Positions 12,907-25,125 of a DNA stretch of 64,000 nt are shown in pieces. The stretch is taken from the NCBI RefSeq assembly GCF_032854445.1, contig NC_088302.1, positions 50,868,046 through 50,932,045 on the forward strand, read 5' to 3'. This DNA comes from Liolophura sinensis (taxonomy: Eukaryota; Mollusca; Polyplacophora; Chitonida; Chitonidae). A model generated the notes under the pieces. The model saw only the letters and a list, made by a program, of their open reading frames with translations. It had not been told where the DNA came from and searched no databases. Position 1 is the stretch's first letter. Each line of letters opens with the position of its first letter. Made by a program: the position numbers and the translations under genes.

Positions 12907-13178
12907 GAGGGGCCTCCGTGCCTCAATCGGTTAAAGCGCTAGTGCAGCGTAATGACCCAGGAGTCTCTCACCAATGCCGTCGCTGTGAGTTCAAGTCCAG
13001 CTCATGCTGGCTTCCTCTCCAGCCGTACGTGAGAAGGTCTGTCAGCAACCTGTGGATGGTTGTGGGTTTCTCCCAGGCTCTGCCCGGTTTCCACCCACCA
13101 TAATGCTGGCCGCCGTCGCGTAAGTGAAATATTCTTGAGTACGGCGTAAAACACCAATCAAATAAATAAAATAAATAA
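12907..13178 (+). mobile_element. Full-length tRNA-derived SINE with intact target-site duplication
   Basis: The element starts with a tRNA-like head containing an A-box-like segment (CCTCAATCGGTTAAAGCGC) and a clear B box (GAGTTCAAGTCC). It continues through the GGATGGTTGTGGGTTTC body and the CATAATGCTGGCCGCCG segment, and ends with GAGTACGGCGTAAAACACC and an AAATAAAT tail. The 11-base sequence ATCACAATGAG flanks it at 12896-12906 and 13179-13189. That is a target-site duplication, so insertion was by LINE-type retrotransposition. It is the reference copy for the other fragments of this family here. Confidence 0.92.
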
Positions 13179-13254
13179 ATCACAATGAGTAAAATTAGAA
13201 ATCACAGTACATAACATCACAAGCTTAGTGCTCAGCACCAAGAGGTTAGAGCAG

Positions 13255-13920
13255 TGATAGCTCTTTGGGGCTGTGATTATGTATACTAACACAGCCCTGT
13301 CCTCTTCTATAAGCTTACCTTGAACACCTGTGTACTCCCCTTGCTGAATTCAGTGTACTACAGCAGGGCACCAAATACTTTGTCTGTCTGTAGTCACAGT
13401 CATCTCAGCTATCAATTCCAGGTAGGTGTTGCCATGTGTCATCACTAATAAATCCACACAAGCATGAAACTATAGTGGAAACAGGATAAATTCCAACTCC
13501 AGCCGCCATCTTTGAATGCATACTCCTCACAGCCCATACAAGGGGCAAATACAAATAAATTAAACAAAACTGAGGAAAAGATTCAACAAGTACACAATAT
13601 GTCAGAAGTGTCAGCAGTTATCTCCCTTGTATGCGCTGTGAGGAGTATGCATTCAAAGCTGGCGGTTGGAGTCGGAATTTATCCGGTTTCCACTATAGTT
13701 TCATGCTTGTGTGGATTTACTAGTGATAACACACGAGAACACCTACCTGGACTTGATAGCTGAAATGACTAAGACTACGAACAGATAAATTATTTGGTGC
13801 CCTACAGTAGTATTCCGAAGCCAGCAAAGGAAGTACAGAGGTGTTCAAGCTAAGCTTATAGAACAAGACAGGCGTATTATAGTATACATAATCAAATCCC
13901 CACAGAGCTAAGCAGGGAGA
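13255..13920. repeat. Long inverted repeat, arms about 290 bp
   Basis: The left arm (about 13255-13550) and right arm (about 13617-13920) are reverse complements with moderate divergence. Matching landmarks: GCATACTCCTCACAGC (left) with GCTGTGAGGAGTATGC (right); TCCACACAAGCATGAAACTA (left) with TAGTTTCATGCTTGTGTGGA (right); and the GGTGCCCT segments further out. The loop is about 65-80 bases. It could be a foldback element or MITE, or an inverted duplication. No transposase is present. A SINE fragment abuts the right arm. Confidence 0.85.
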
Positions 13921-13926
13921 CAGGAC

Positions 13927-14075
13927 TGGTTGGCCCAGTGACACCTGTCAGTATAATGCGACTCAGTGGGGTGTCATGTCTGGTGTTTTCGGCATGATAC
14001 TTCAGTGATCTTGGCAGGATGGACTCACCCTGCCACAGGGAGACACAGTACGAGTCATTACGCCGCGATGATGTG
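13927..14075 (+). mobile_element. Fragment of a second SINE family (V-type tail)
   Basis: The sequence GGCCCAGTGACACCTGTCAG, a TATAATG stretch and GGCATGATACTTCAGTGATC match, in reverse complement, the element at 47545-47870, and the middle matches the family seen at 21180-21539. Head and tail are missing or decayed. Confidence 0.65.
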
Positions 14076-14139
14076 CTAACCCTCTTGGGCACTAAGGCCA
14101 CCCATATAACTTAATATAAACATAAAATAAACCCAGTAT

Positions 14140-14464
14140 CTCACAGTGTAATAAGTACCAATGATACAGTCACAGTGTAATAAGTACCAACGATACAGTC
14201 ACAGTGTAATAAGTACCAACGATACAGTCACAGTGTAATAAGTACCAACGATACAGTCACAGTGTAATAAGTACCAACGATAGTCACAGTGTAATAAGTA
14301 CCAACGATACAGTCACAGTGTAATAAGTACCAACGATACAGTCACAGTGTAATAAGTACCAACGATACAGTCACAGTGTAATAAGTACCAACGATACAGT
14401 CACAGTGTAATAAGTACCAACGATATAGTCACAGTGTAATAAGTACCAACGATACAGTCACACA
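14140..14464. repeat. 29-bp minisatellite, about 11 copies
   Basis: Near-identical 29-base units contain CAGTCACAGTGTAATAAGTA then CCAACGATA. One copy has lost three bases (near 14280) and one carries T for C near 14424. The first copy has AATGATA instead of AACGATA. It lies in RCC1 intron 2. Confidence 0.95.
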
Positions 14465-14860
14465 ATGTTGTTTAATTTCATACGCTACTTTTCCACTTTT
14501 CAGAAGTACCGTATGTGCAACATCTTCTACAGGTATATGTAAGTAATGGCACAAATAAATGGACTTAAGTGTTGTTACTTATTGGGTAATGATGCAAGGA
14601 GAGAGTCAAGGGTGGGTCAAGATTGCACAGTTCAGGTCTTTTCAACAATAAGCCCGTCAACAACACCTGTAGGGCCTTTTGGTAGTCATACATGCACATG
14701 AATTTTGTTGGAGGATCATTTGCCTTCACCTTTATGACATATATACTCAGCCCGCCATCTGGGTAAAGACCATCATGTTGCAAAGCTTGCCAGTCTGTGA
14801 CTGGGCAAAGTGGTGGTTCACTCAACTTTCCACCACCCATGTAACTGACCACCTTTTTCA

Positions 14861-14950
14861 TGGATTAGTGTTTAATGTTGTACTCACTTTTCCACTTGAT
14901 TATACAACTAGGGCCATGGTTAATGGGTGGAGGACACTGGAGCTCTGAGT
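14861..14950 (-). mobile_element. Possible decayed tail of the V-type SINE
   Basis: GTGTTTAATGTTGTACTCAC followed by TTTTCCACTTGATTATAC resembles the minus-strand tail of the 21180-21539 element (GGTTTAATGTCGTACTCAAC, then a TTTTTCAGTCATATGAC stretch). Similarity is partial. Confidence 0.4.
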
Positions 14951-15044
14951 AAACCACCAACCTTCACCTTAAGACCTTAACCAAAGCAGCTAAGATTTAT
15001 ATATTTATTCCATGTTCCAAAAAGCAGAACATAAACCAATTGAG

Positions 15045-16520
15045 CCATCACGCAGTACATTAACCATCACAGCCATCAACCAGCTTATTGACCATCATCT
15101 GAGCCATCAAGCAGTGCATTAACCATCTGAGCCAACAAACAGCACATTAACCATCTGAGCCATCAAGCAGTGCTTTAACCATCTGAGCCATCAAGCAGTG
15201 CATTAACCATCTTGCCCATCAAGCAGCACATTTACCATCTGAGCCATCAAGCAACACATTTATCATCTGGGCCATCAAGCAGCACATTAACCATCTGGGC
15301 CATCAAGCAATGCATTAACCATCTGGGCCATCAAACAGCACATTAACCATCTGAGCCATCAAGCACTACTTTAACCATCTGAGCCATCAAGCAGTGCATT
15401 AACCGTCTTGCCCATCAAGCAGCACATTTACCATCTGAGCCATCAAGCAGCACATTTATCATCTGGGCCATCAAGCAACACATTAACCATCTGGGCCATC
15501 AAGCAGTGCATTAACCATCTGGGCCATCAAGCAGTGCATTAACCATCTTGCCCATCAAGCAGCACATTTACCATCTGAGCCATCAAGCATCACATTTATC
15601 ATCTCAGCCATCAAGCAGTGCATTAAACATCTAAGCCATCAAACAGCACATTAACCATCTGAGCCACCAAGCAGTGCTTTAACCATCTGAGCCATCAAGC
15701 AGTGCTTTAATCATCTGAGCCATCAAGCAATGCATTAACCATCTGAGTCATCAAACAGCACATTAACCATATGAGCCATCAAGCAGTGCTTTAATAATGT
15801 GAGCCATCAAGCAGTGCTTTATCCATCTGAGCCATCAAGCAATGCATTAACCAAGCGAGTCACCAAACAGCACATTAACCATCTGAGCCATCAAGCAGTG
15901 CATTAACCATTTGGGCCATCAAGCAGCGTATTAACCCTCTGAGCCATCAAGCAGTGCCTTGACCATCTAAGCCATCAACCAGCGTATTAGCCATCTGGAC
16001 CATCAACCAGCATATTAATCCCCTGACCCATTAAGCTGTGCATTAACTATCTGGGCCATCAAGCAGTGCATTAACCATCTGAGCCATCAAGCAGTGCATT
16101 AACCCTCTGAGCCATCAACCAGCACATTAACCATCTGAGCCATCAAGCAGCGCATTAACCATCTGGGCCATCAACCAGCGCATTAATCCTCTGACCCACC
16201 AAGCAGTGCATTAACCTTCTGGGCCATCAAGCAGTGCATTTACTATCTGAGTCATCAAGCAGTGCATTAACCAGCTGGCCCATCAAGCAGCTCATTAGCC
16301 ATCTGGGCCATCAAGCAGTGCATTAACCATCTGGGCCAACAAGCAGTGCATTAACCTTCTGGGCCATCAAGCTGTGCATTAACCATCTGGGCCATCAAGC
16401 AGTGCATCAACCATCTGAGCCATCAACCAGCGCATTAACCATCTGGGCCATCAACCAGTGCATTAATCCTCTGAGCCATTAACCAGTGCATCACTCATCT
16501 GAACCATCAAGCAGCACATA
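15045..16520. repeat. 28-bp minisatellite, about 52 copies
   Basis: The unit contains GAGCCATCAAGCAGTGCATT then AACCATCT. Copies vary at fixed positions (GAGCC/GGGCC, AGCAGTGC/AGCAGCAC/ACCAGCGC), so several sub-types are intermixed. Divergence is higher than in the 29-bp array just upstream, suggesting an older array. Confidence 0.93.
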
Positions 16521-16559
16521 CCAGTGTTGTACTGTAGCATACTGACAATGGCGGAATCT

Positions 16560-18360
16560 CACCAGGACATGTATACTTAACCTGCTAGCATGTCTAAATG
16601 ATCAAAGAGAGCAGCAGAGTGCTTCCACTACCCCTCTCCCCTATAGCTCTCCTCTCTCCACCTCTCAACCACCCTCCCAATATTCTGTCTAATCCAATAG
16701 CCCATAACGCTTCACAAGAAATTTTGGGGGGTTGCTGGGAGGTGAGATTGAGAAAATGGGGCCATTCATAACGTCCAAACAGCAGAAGAGCGCGGCTGGT
16801 TAAAATCAAATGGAAACCAATCATCTCACTTTCTCAATTTATTTATGTAGTTTGATGTGGAGTCTTGTATTGTTGGCCTGGCCGCAGCTGATACAGGCCT
16901 GCTCCTCGATGTAATTAGGCCTGAAAGGGGGTCGCTCCCCGGAGACACCAGTCCATGTAGAATGAGCTGCCGAGAATCAATTTGAACAAATTGTTTTGAC
17001 TCTTTGGATCTTCTTTTAACAAAGTGCTGAGCTGATGTAAGCCGGCAGGCCAGGTCGCCACCAGTGAGCCCAACCCAACCTGCTCATTTCTTTAATCTAC
17101 ATTAATTGAATAACCTTTGTCATGTGGGAAATAAAAGCTCTAGTTGGCTATACAACCCCCACTTACAATCCCTCTCTATAATATGCATAATTGGTGGCCT
17201 GTCATAACCTATATTTCAATCAGCAGCCCCTAATATTGTAGATTATATGCTCCTGAGGTCCGGGTCTCTCCTCTGACGACTCCCCTGGGGTCTCCCCCTG
17301 ACATATCAGCCCCGCACCAACAACCTATTACTAGTTGCTCAAGAATGCTCGCTCCACCACCAGCTAAAGCCACACAATTAAATGGTGATGCATCAAAAAA
17401 TTACCTCTCGGCACTAGACAGCGGCAAATTGCCAGACCTTTCGTAATTTCTTTTAACCTTCCATCTGGTGGGCTGATAACCCGTGAAACAACCATTCATT
17501 CACTTCACCGTGTTACAGCCACACTGTGAAAATGACTCAATAATCTTTTCTTTTTTTTCCTCTCTCTCCCTCTCTCTCACTCAGCTGAAGTATGACAATA
17601 AATGTCAGATTTGGCGATATGGTCGTCCGGCAGCTAATTAACACATCAAAATTGCTCACATGAATTGGCCTTTGGGTCCTCCGATCTTAATGACCTTATC
17701 ACACCCGTTTAATTACTACCTTATAAAAATGTAGTCCAATATAACGACCTTTACCCTTTGCCTAATTTCCCAGTTCGCTCCGCTGTAGCCTGTGTTTAAC
17801 CGGGTGCCAATTATCTCTATCTATATGTCATAGGGAGCTGCGGACTAACACTGCTGACAAGTTGCCCACAATGCATCAGCAATTATTACAGCATAATGAC
17901 CTACATTTTTCACATCAGAAAACCACTTTGAGCAATTGTGCGATGATTCGCTATTACATCATGCAAATATTATGTACACACACAGCCTGCCCATACTTAG
18001 TACAATTAAGCCATGATTAAACTTTTTGAAGGAGAGGGTACTCTTTTCACAACAGTACATGCAAAACAATTTTGGCGTGCTGCATTCATTTCAGAAAGGT
18101 TTCATTTCTAGAGACATTGCTCTTTTAACCCTGATTCAGGGCAACGCAGTTTGAATGATGAGAAAAATGAAACAACAGCCTAATATAGAATACATGAAAC
18201 GCTTTGGTTTTATTTCTTAATGTGCAGATTACAATGTCTAATACCATATAATAGTACACACAAATTTCTCAACTTTGGGGGGTTAAAAATAGCTGCAAAG
18301 GACAGTTTTCTTGAGGCCAGGGGTCAGTCCAGAAATTAAGTAGCTTGCAGCAGTGATGTC
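16560..18360. other. Second complex, repeat-free block in RCC1 intron 2
   Basis: This block lies between two satellite regions yet carries no repeat I can see. It has relatively high complexity, an E-box (CAGCTG near 16883) and several TAATTA/TTAATT-type cores (near 16911, 17102, 17380, 17634 and 17709). No exon signal was found. The open frame on the minus strand at 16594-16824 lacks family features. As with 8640-12250, constraint is plausible but untested. Confidence 0.35.
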
Positions 18361-18925
18361 AATGATGATCCCTGATTAAAAAGAACTATTAGGCAGACAG
18401 ACCGAACGGGTCTGGCCGAATAGGGGCGGGAGTGTGGGGAACACACCGAATGAGGGCGAGGGTAGGGGCACGAAGAAGCCCTGCAGTATCTGTGTACATG
18501 TCATCTTGCCCACACGGTAGCAACACAGTTCACCTGGCTCGGGGCTCAGGCATGTTCGCCGAGATCCGAGCAAGATTAACGATGACATAATTTCTGAAAA
18601 ACTCCAACCATTGATGGAAAATATGCATAATATTGAGGGGTAATTAACAGGTATAAAAATACCCCCAAAATTTTTTAAACAAAAATTCTGGGGCATAATT
18701 TTTTTCTTCATTTGGCATAGAAATATAATCTTTGTTTTATATATTTTTTTTCATGTATCCTTTAATAAGCAAAATTTTTGGCAGAATTGTTCAAAATTAA
18801 TACTGATGGTAAAATATAATTTTACAACCCGTTGCATCTTGCAACAAAATTCATTTCAGTCAAGAAAAGAGGTTAATCAAGAAAAGAGGCTAATTAAGAA
18901 AAAACCTGTGTGGACAATAACATGT
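18361..18925. other. Unexplained stretch before the 22-codon array
   Basis: A GC-richer segment (about 18390-18560) contains repeated CCGAA-type motifs, then AT-rich DNA follows to the array. A 111-residue minus-strand frame covers it but shows no domain, and I do not believe it is coding. Confidence 0.35.
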
Positions 18926-19254
18926 CAAACTGATGTCAAATACACCTCTCCTTCATTACAACACTCCAAATTTCACCAAAGTTGCTGGTGTCAAACTGAT
19001 ATCAAATACACCTCTCCTTCATTACAACACTCCAAATTTCACCAAAGTTGCTGGTGTCAAACTGATGTCAAATACACCTCTCCTTCATTACAACACTCCA
19101 AATTTCACCAAAGTTGCTGGTGTCAAACTGATGTCAAATACACCTCTCCTTCATTACAACACTCCAAATTTCACCAAAGTTGCTGGTGTTAAACTGATAT
19201 CAAATACACCTCTCCTTCATTACAACACTCCAAATTTCACCAAAATTGTTGTTA
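18926..19254. repeat. 66-bp tandem repeat, 5 near-identical copies
   Basis: Copies begin at 18926, 18992, 19058, 19124 and 19190. They differ mainly in a G/A in CAAACTGATRTC and in the degraded end of the last copy. Since 66 is 22 codons, two plus-strand frames stay open with a 22-residue period. It is in RCC1 intron 2 without splice or homology support, so I treat it as non-coding. Confidence 0.95.
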
Positions 19255-21167
19255 CATCTCTGCACATTTTCTTTATTTTCTTATAACCCAAGTGAAATAA
19301 TAGTACAGACAGATTTCAAGTTTTTTTTTTCTTCTTTTTTTGGCACTTCTTACAATTAATATCCTGTACCATCCAGCGTTTCTTACCCAGTAGTTATACT
19401 CTAATTCCTCAACCTGTTCACACACGAAAAAGCAACAGATTTATGCAACTTTTTAATTTGGTTTCAGAGCCAAAACTGCATTGGTTGGATTGACCAATTT
19501 CAGGATTTCACAAAAAGTATAATTTTATTAGTCTATGCAGAATAATGTTCTCATCAAACGCTTGAATAAACACCTTAACGGCAAGAATGTGAAAAGGTTG
19601 AACAAAACCTGTGAGCTGTAATTGACCCAAAAATCTGCCACCAAAAGAGCATTTTTAGCAGTAAGAACATAATACTTTTGGTGATGAAACAAGATTTCCC
19701 ATCATACCTTCCATCAAATCTGATCACATTTTTCCTAGATCAACGAAAGTCCGCGAATCAGGCAAAATGATTAACTTAAGGCTATAAGTAGCATAAAGCC
19801 TCACACAATGCACTTCACTTAATACACCTCAATAGGTAGATTTGCTCCCCTCCCCAAAACAAATGTCTGATGAAATTCTGAAGTGTTTGAATATGAAAAG
19901 ATTGCTTTTTCGTGTAAAATTAGATGCATACAGAAACATACTCTAATGAGATGCAAATTTCCTTTATAGCCAAATTTCAAGCACCAATCTCACTACTGGT
20001 GTATGTTCACATGCATCCAATATTACATGCTGTGTTGGTTGTGAATATAGTCAGGGTAACTTTAATACTTCCACAAGAGACATTCTGACAAATCAGTGAA
20101 ATTTTTCACCAAGAAAGCATTTATCCTAAAATCTGCAATTTATGCCGCGTTGTTTACTACACAATAACCTGTGTCAAACTGGTTACAATATAAGTGGACT
20201 ATTCCAAATAAAATGTGGACAGGTTGTTGCAAAAAAAGGTTGTCTGTCTCCATCAAATTACAAACTTCAAAATCCCAATTGTCAAATGGAATATCACTAT
20301 AAACAGAACATGAAATTTAATGGTTCATATAGTTAACACAACACCATTGCTTAAAACGTATGGTTACATGGTGTAATATCAAAAGGTATCAAGTTACTAC
20401 AGGTAACAATATTACCTTATTAAACCTCATGCTTTATGTAAATGGTATTGCTCTACTTGCACATGAAATTTCTGAAGGACACGTCCACTGATTCTTAAGA
20501 GGAAGATATTTTAAAGTTTTTGCTCAAAGTCTACTACCCTAATTCTTCAACCTTTTACACTGCCTCTGTGACCAATAGTTTTAAACATTCTGAGAGAACT
20601 AGGGTGTTGAGTAATAATTTACACAGTTTTACAAGGCTTGTATCTTTAATGAAACGAGCATTTTTAGCATCATTTTCAAAACAATTGCATGCATAAATTC
20701 CACTGAAAAAAGTGCTTCAGTGGTTGAAAAGGTTGAAGATTTACAGCATGGCCGCCAAATCAAGTGACCTAGAATAACAAACTTCTTCTCTAAATTCTTA
20801 AAGATAACATGCGGCAATTCAGATGTCAAATTTATAACAGCTGCTATTTGCAGTTTTCTAGAAAACCAACAGCATTTTTTAAAGTGAACTATTTTTAAAG
20901 TCCAAGCAACAGGCTTGCTGGTGACCCTATAATTAGATTCTGTGGTCCGTTAGCCACTGCGAGGGCAGAATTCCAGGAAATCCCCCTTATGTCACTGATT
21001 TGGTTATGCACAACAGATACACAACATTGAGAGTTGACATATGGCAGTAGACACACAGAGCAAAGAGAATACAGAGCCTATAGACGGCTATACAATATTA
21101 GCTCCAGACATTGAAAAACTCAGGGCTCAACAAGCAGAGCATGGCCACTAAAAAGTATTCTTATTTA
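19255..21167. other. AT-rich intronic DNA, nothing recognised
   Basis: No repeats, SINEs or exons stand out. Short open frames (for example 20142-20336 plus and 20629-20829 minus) lack family features. Confidence 0.4.
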
Positions 21168-21179
21168 TACTGTTTAGTG

Positions 21180-21539
21180 AGTGAGTGCTTGGGGTTTAAT
21201 GTCGTACTCAACAATTTTTCAGTCATATGACTTCGAAGGAATCCTTAGGGTGCATGCACGTGTAATGTGCCTCCTTGTTGCAGGACGGATTTCCACCGCT
21301 CTTTTATTTAGTGCTGCTTCACTGAGACGACTTACCGAAGGCAAGTAAGCCACCCCGCCCGAGCCATTATACTGATACAGGTCAACCAGTCGTTGCACTA
21401 TCCCCTTCATGCTGAATGCCAAACGAGGAAGTTACAACTTCCTCTTTTAAAGTCTTAGGTGTGACTCGATCAAGGATTGATCCTGGATCTACCGGTCCCG
21501 AAGCGGACGCTCTACCAACTGTGCTATCCGGGCCGGTAC
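21180..21539 (-). mobile_element. Full-length V-type SINE with 12-bp target-site duplication
   Basis: On the minus strand a tRNA-like head (ATAGCACAGTTGGTAGAGCG, then TTGATCGAGTC as a B-box-like motif) is followed by a long body and the tail GTCATATGACTGAAAAATTG and TTGAGTACGAC. TACTGTTTAGTG flanks it at 21168-21179 and 21540-21551. The head carries a Pol III promoter layout. This tail type is widespread in mollusc genomes, which supports the taxonomic guess. Confidence 0.9.
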
Positions 21540-21611
21540 TACTGTTTAGTGCACCATCACTCACCAAGGCTGCCTTCAAAAATGCCGAATCGTGCAAATG
21601 TTTGTACCCAC

Positions 21612-23130
21612 AACCTGTTGTTCAAAGAGACGCTCTTAACTTGTTCGTGATGTACAATATCAACATCATGATAATCTACCTAAAATATGTCACGCAGACC
21701 TGTGCCATTCTGTTGTTCAAAGAGACGCTCCTAACTTATTCATGATGTACAATATCAACATCATGATAATCTACCTAAAATACTTCACACAGACCTCTGC
21801 CATTCTGTTGTTCAAAGAGACGCTCCAAACTTGTTCATGATGTACAATATCAATATCATGATAATCTACCTAAAATACTTCACACAGACCTGTGCCATTC
21901 TGTTGTTCAAAGAGACGCTCCAAACTTGTTCGTGATGTACAATATCAACATCATGATAATCTACCTAAAATATGTCACGCAGACCTGTGCCATTCTGTTG
22001 TTCAAAGAGACAATCCTAACTTGTTCATGATGTACAATATCAATATCATGATAATCTACCTAAAATATGTCACACAGACCTGTGCCATTCTGTTGTTCAA
22101 AGAGACGCTCCTAACTTGTTTGTGATGTACAATATCAATATCATGATAATCTGCCTAAAATACTTCACACAGACCTGTGCCATTCTGTTGTTCAAAGAGA
22201 CGCTCCAAACTTGTTCGTGATGTACAATATCAACATCATGGTAATCTACCTAAAATATGTCATGCAGACCTGTGCCATTCTGTTGTTCAAAGAGACGCTC
22301 CTAACTTGTTCATGATGTACAATATCAATATCATGATAATCTACCTAAAATATGTCACACAGACCTGTGCCATTCTGTTGTTCAAAAAGACAATCCTAAC
22401 TTGTTCGTGATGTACAATATCAACATCATGATAATCTACCTAAAATATGTCACACAGACCTGTGCCATTCTGTTGTTCAAAGAGACGCTCCTAATTTGTT
22501 CATGATGTACAATATCAACATCATGATAATCTACCTAAAATATGTCACACAGACCTGTGCCATTCTGTTGTTCAAAGAGACAATCCTAACTTGTTCGTGA
22601 TGTACAATATCAATATCATGATAATCTACCTAAAATATGTCACGCAGACCTGTGCCATTCTGTTGTTCAAAGAGACGCTCTTAACTTGTTTGTGATGTAC
22701 AATATCAACATCATGATAATCTACCTAAAATATGTCACACAGACCTGTGCCATTCTGTTGTTCAAAGAGACGCTCCTAATTTGTTCATAATGTACAATGT
22801 CAATATCATGATAATCTACCTAAAATATACAGTAGAACTGTGCCATTCTGTTGTTCATAGAGACGCTCCAAACTTGTTCGTGATGTACAATATCAATATC
22901 ATGATAATCTACCTAAAATATACAGCAGACCTGTGTCATTCTGTTGTTCAAAGAGACGCTCCAAAAATGTCCTCAAGGTACAATACCAACATCATGACAA
23001 TCTACCTAAAACATTTCATGCAGACCTGTGCCATTCTGCAGTTCAAAGAGACGCTCCAAAAATGTCCTCGATGTACAATACCAACATCATGACAATCTAC
23101 CTAAAACATTTCATGCAGGCCCGTGCCATT
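21612..23130. repeat. 95-bp tandem repeat, about 16 copies
   Basis: Landmark GTTGTTCAAAGAGACGCTCC recurs at exact 95-base steps (21617, 21712, 21807 and so on). The unit also contains ATCATGAT and ACCTAAAATATGTCACACAG. Copies fall into sub-types by CTCC/AATCC and CACACAG/CACGCAG. The last copies (from about 22850) are more diverged, as expected at an array edge. Confidence 0.95.
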
Positions 23131-24687
23131 CTGCAATACAATACATGGGCTGTAAAATGATAATCTGTTAACAAAAAAGGGAGAGATGAGACAGGGCGAA
23201 ATTTGATACCACAAATTTGTTCTTTGTGTGAAAGCCAGCAGCCTGCCCCAAAACGCCAAACATGAATTTTTAATGAGAGCATCGTGTCGCTTGACACCAT
23301 GACTGGTCACTCTGACTGACGGATGATTAATTGGAAATAAATTACATTTGATATTTCATGTGAGCATTTGCCATGATAACAGCACGTCCACCTGATTCCG
23401 ATCAGGAAGGTTACAGATTCTCCTCATCCCAGTATCACCCACACCCCTACCCCTGTCATATGCTGAGCTTTTCCTTATCCCTCCCTCTTCAAGCTGACTA
23501 TCAATGTCTTCCTCCAAACTGCCAATGTTTTTATCAAAAATCTTTATTTAATCTTCAGGATTTCAGAACAGTCAGCAACACAGACCTCATAGTTATTCTG
23601 TTTTAGAGGAAGACATTTCATTACTCCAGTTACATGAATGTACACATATTATCATTTATCCCACATTAAAATACCTTGGCTGGAAAATACTACATTGGAC
23701 TTTGTGTTTCCTATGACAAAGCAGAATTTTTCGATTCTGAAACTCCTGTATTAGAACATAAGTATAAGTAATTAGTTAACAGCTACTTTCAAATGAATTT
23801 GCTCAAGGGAATATGACAATTTTCCTGAATAATAAAATCACCAAGGCTAATGCTTAGCAAAAATCACAAAAAGGTGTACACTGATCCTTACCTTTCAAAA
23901 AATATTGAGTAATTCACAAGATACTGATATCTGATAACAATCACCTTTACCCGAATGTATATGCTATGTGGCATCTTCAGGAAGATCAATGTCTGCTGCT
24001 ACACTGTTTTCTATTCAATAACAACAGGAAACACATCATTTACACTCCAAAGAAATGTTGCTGTGGGGTTTTAAAGGAAAAGACAACACCAGACCAAAGG
24101 TATACTGAATATTATGTGAATTGATGAAAAATCCCACATTAAGTTCAAAACACATATTTATTTTTGTGATGTTGCATAACCAAGACATTGCAGTTCGAAG
24201 TTATCAGAATCATTCACATTGAAAAAATGAAATCGCCATCACGTTATCAAATTTAAACAATCAGGCACCATTTATTTCTACAACCTGGGACAGCAGATGT
24301 TCCAGTTACCGTCATGGAAGCACTGCTTTGCCTGCCTCTAAGCCATATGTGTGTGGGGTACTGGTGATACCCCATATATTTTCAGCACTGTCGACAGTTA
24401 TCTTCTCGAGCCTACCCCATAAACCCATGCACATGTGTACTTACTGACCCCCTGTGGTACATGTCACATGGCTACGTCACTGAGCATATACCATAACAAA
24501 AACAAAATGATTGGCAGATGGTGTGTTTATAGCCTTTCAGGTATTTCATTTGTCACCTGTGCATGTACGTACCACAGACATTTAGGAAATAATCTGTTAT
24601 GGTTTTTCCAGAATTTAGGGCTGTGACACAAGAAAAGGGGTGAATGCATCAACATATTAGAAAGGAAGTTTTGCACACACTACTTAC
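23131..24687. other. Intronic DNA between the 95-bp array and RCC1 exon 2
   Basis: No repeat array and no convincing exon. An open frame at 23373-23606 has low-complexity composition only. Confidence 0.4.
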
Positions 24688-24730
24688 TGCCCGCTGTTAC
24701 CATTTCCCCAGACGTACAAATCATTGGAAT
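24688..24730 (-). CDS. RCC1-repeat protein, exon 2 (43-bp micro-exon)
   Basis: A very short minus-strand exon with acceptor TTATCTTCCAG and donor GGGCA|GTAAGTA. It encodes SNDLYVWGNGNSG, with two bases at each end shared with neighbouring exons. Joined to exon 1 the split codon is Asn; joined to exon 3 it is Gln, making the continuous motif V-W-G-N-G-N-S-G-Q-L-G, which is the signature that closes one RCC1 blade and opens the next. It is separated by 7.1 kb from exon 1 and 17.1 kb from exon 3. Reconstruction of the signature across two introns makes the call firm despite the size. Confidence 0.92.
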
Positions 24731-25059
24731 CTGGAAGATAAACAGGATGAGAAAGAATAATCAGAAAATATTTTCAACAGATTAGCACATTTCATTTAAA
24801 CAGGCTATACTGAAGATTTTGGCAAGAAACTGATCAGCGCAAAGTTAATTGATTCTTTGTCTATATTATTTCAGGATACCCCAAATAACTGCTGTCCACA
24901 ATGAGCCTTTGATTGCTTTCCACATTGAGCCTTGCCCACACATGTGTTTCTATGCAAAATCCAGAATAAAGCTCATGAAACTCATGATGCGATCCACTTT
25001 TTAGAGCTTTTTCAATCTTAAGAATCATTTATGGACACTGTAAATACATGTAGTGCAGG

Positions 25060-25125
25060 TGTGAGTTAGTGATTGGGATTTAACGTTGTACTTAACAATT
25101 TTTCAGTCATATGACGACAATAGTA
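25060..25125 (-). mobile_element. Tail fragment of the V-type SINE
   Basis: GGGATTTAACGTTGTACTTA followed by ACAATTTTTCAGTCATATGAC is the minus-strand 3' end of the family seen in full at 21180-21539. The rest of the element is absent. Confidence 0.75.

Noticed and set aside
14140-16520. CRISPR-like direct repeats
   Set aside because: The repeats are head-to-tail without unique spacers, and the genome is eukaryotic; they are minisatellites.
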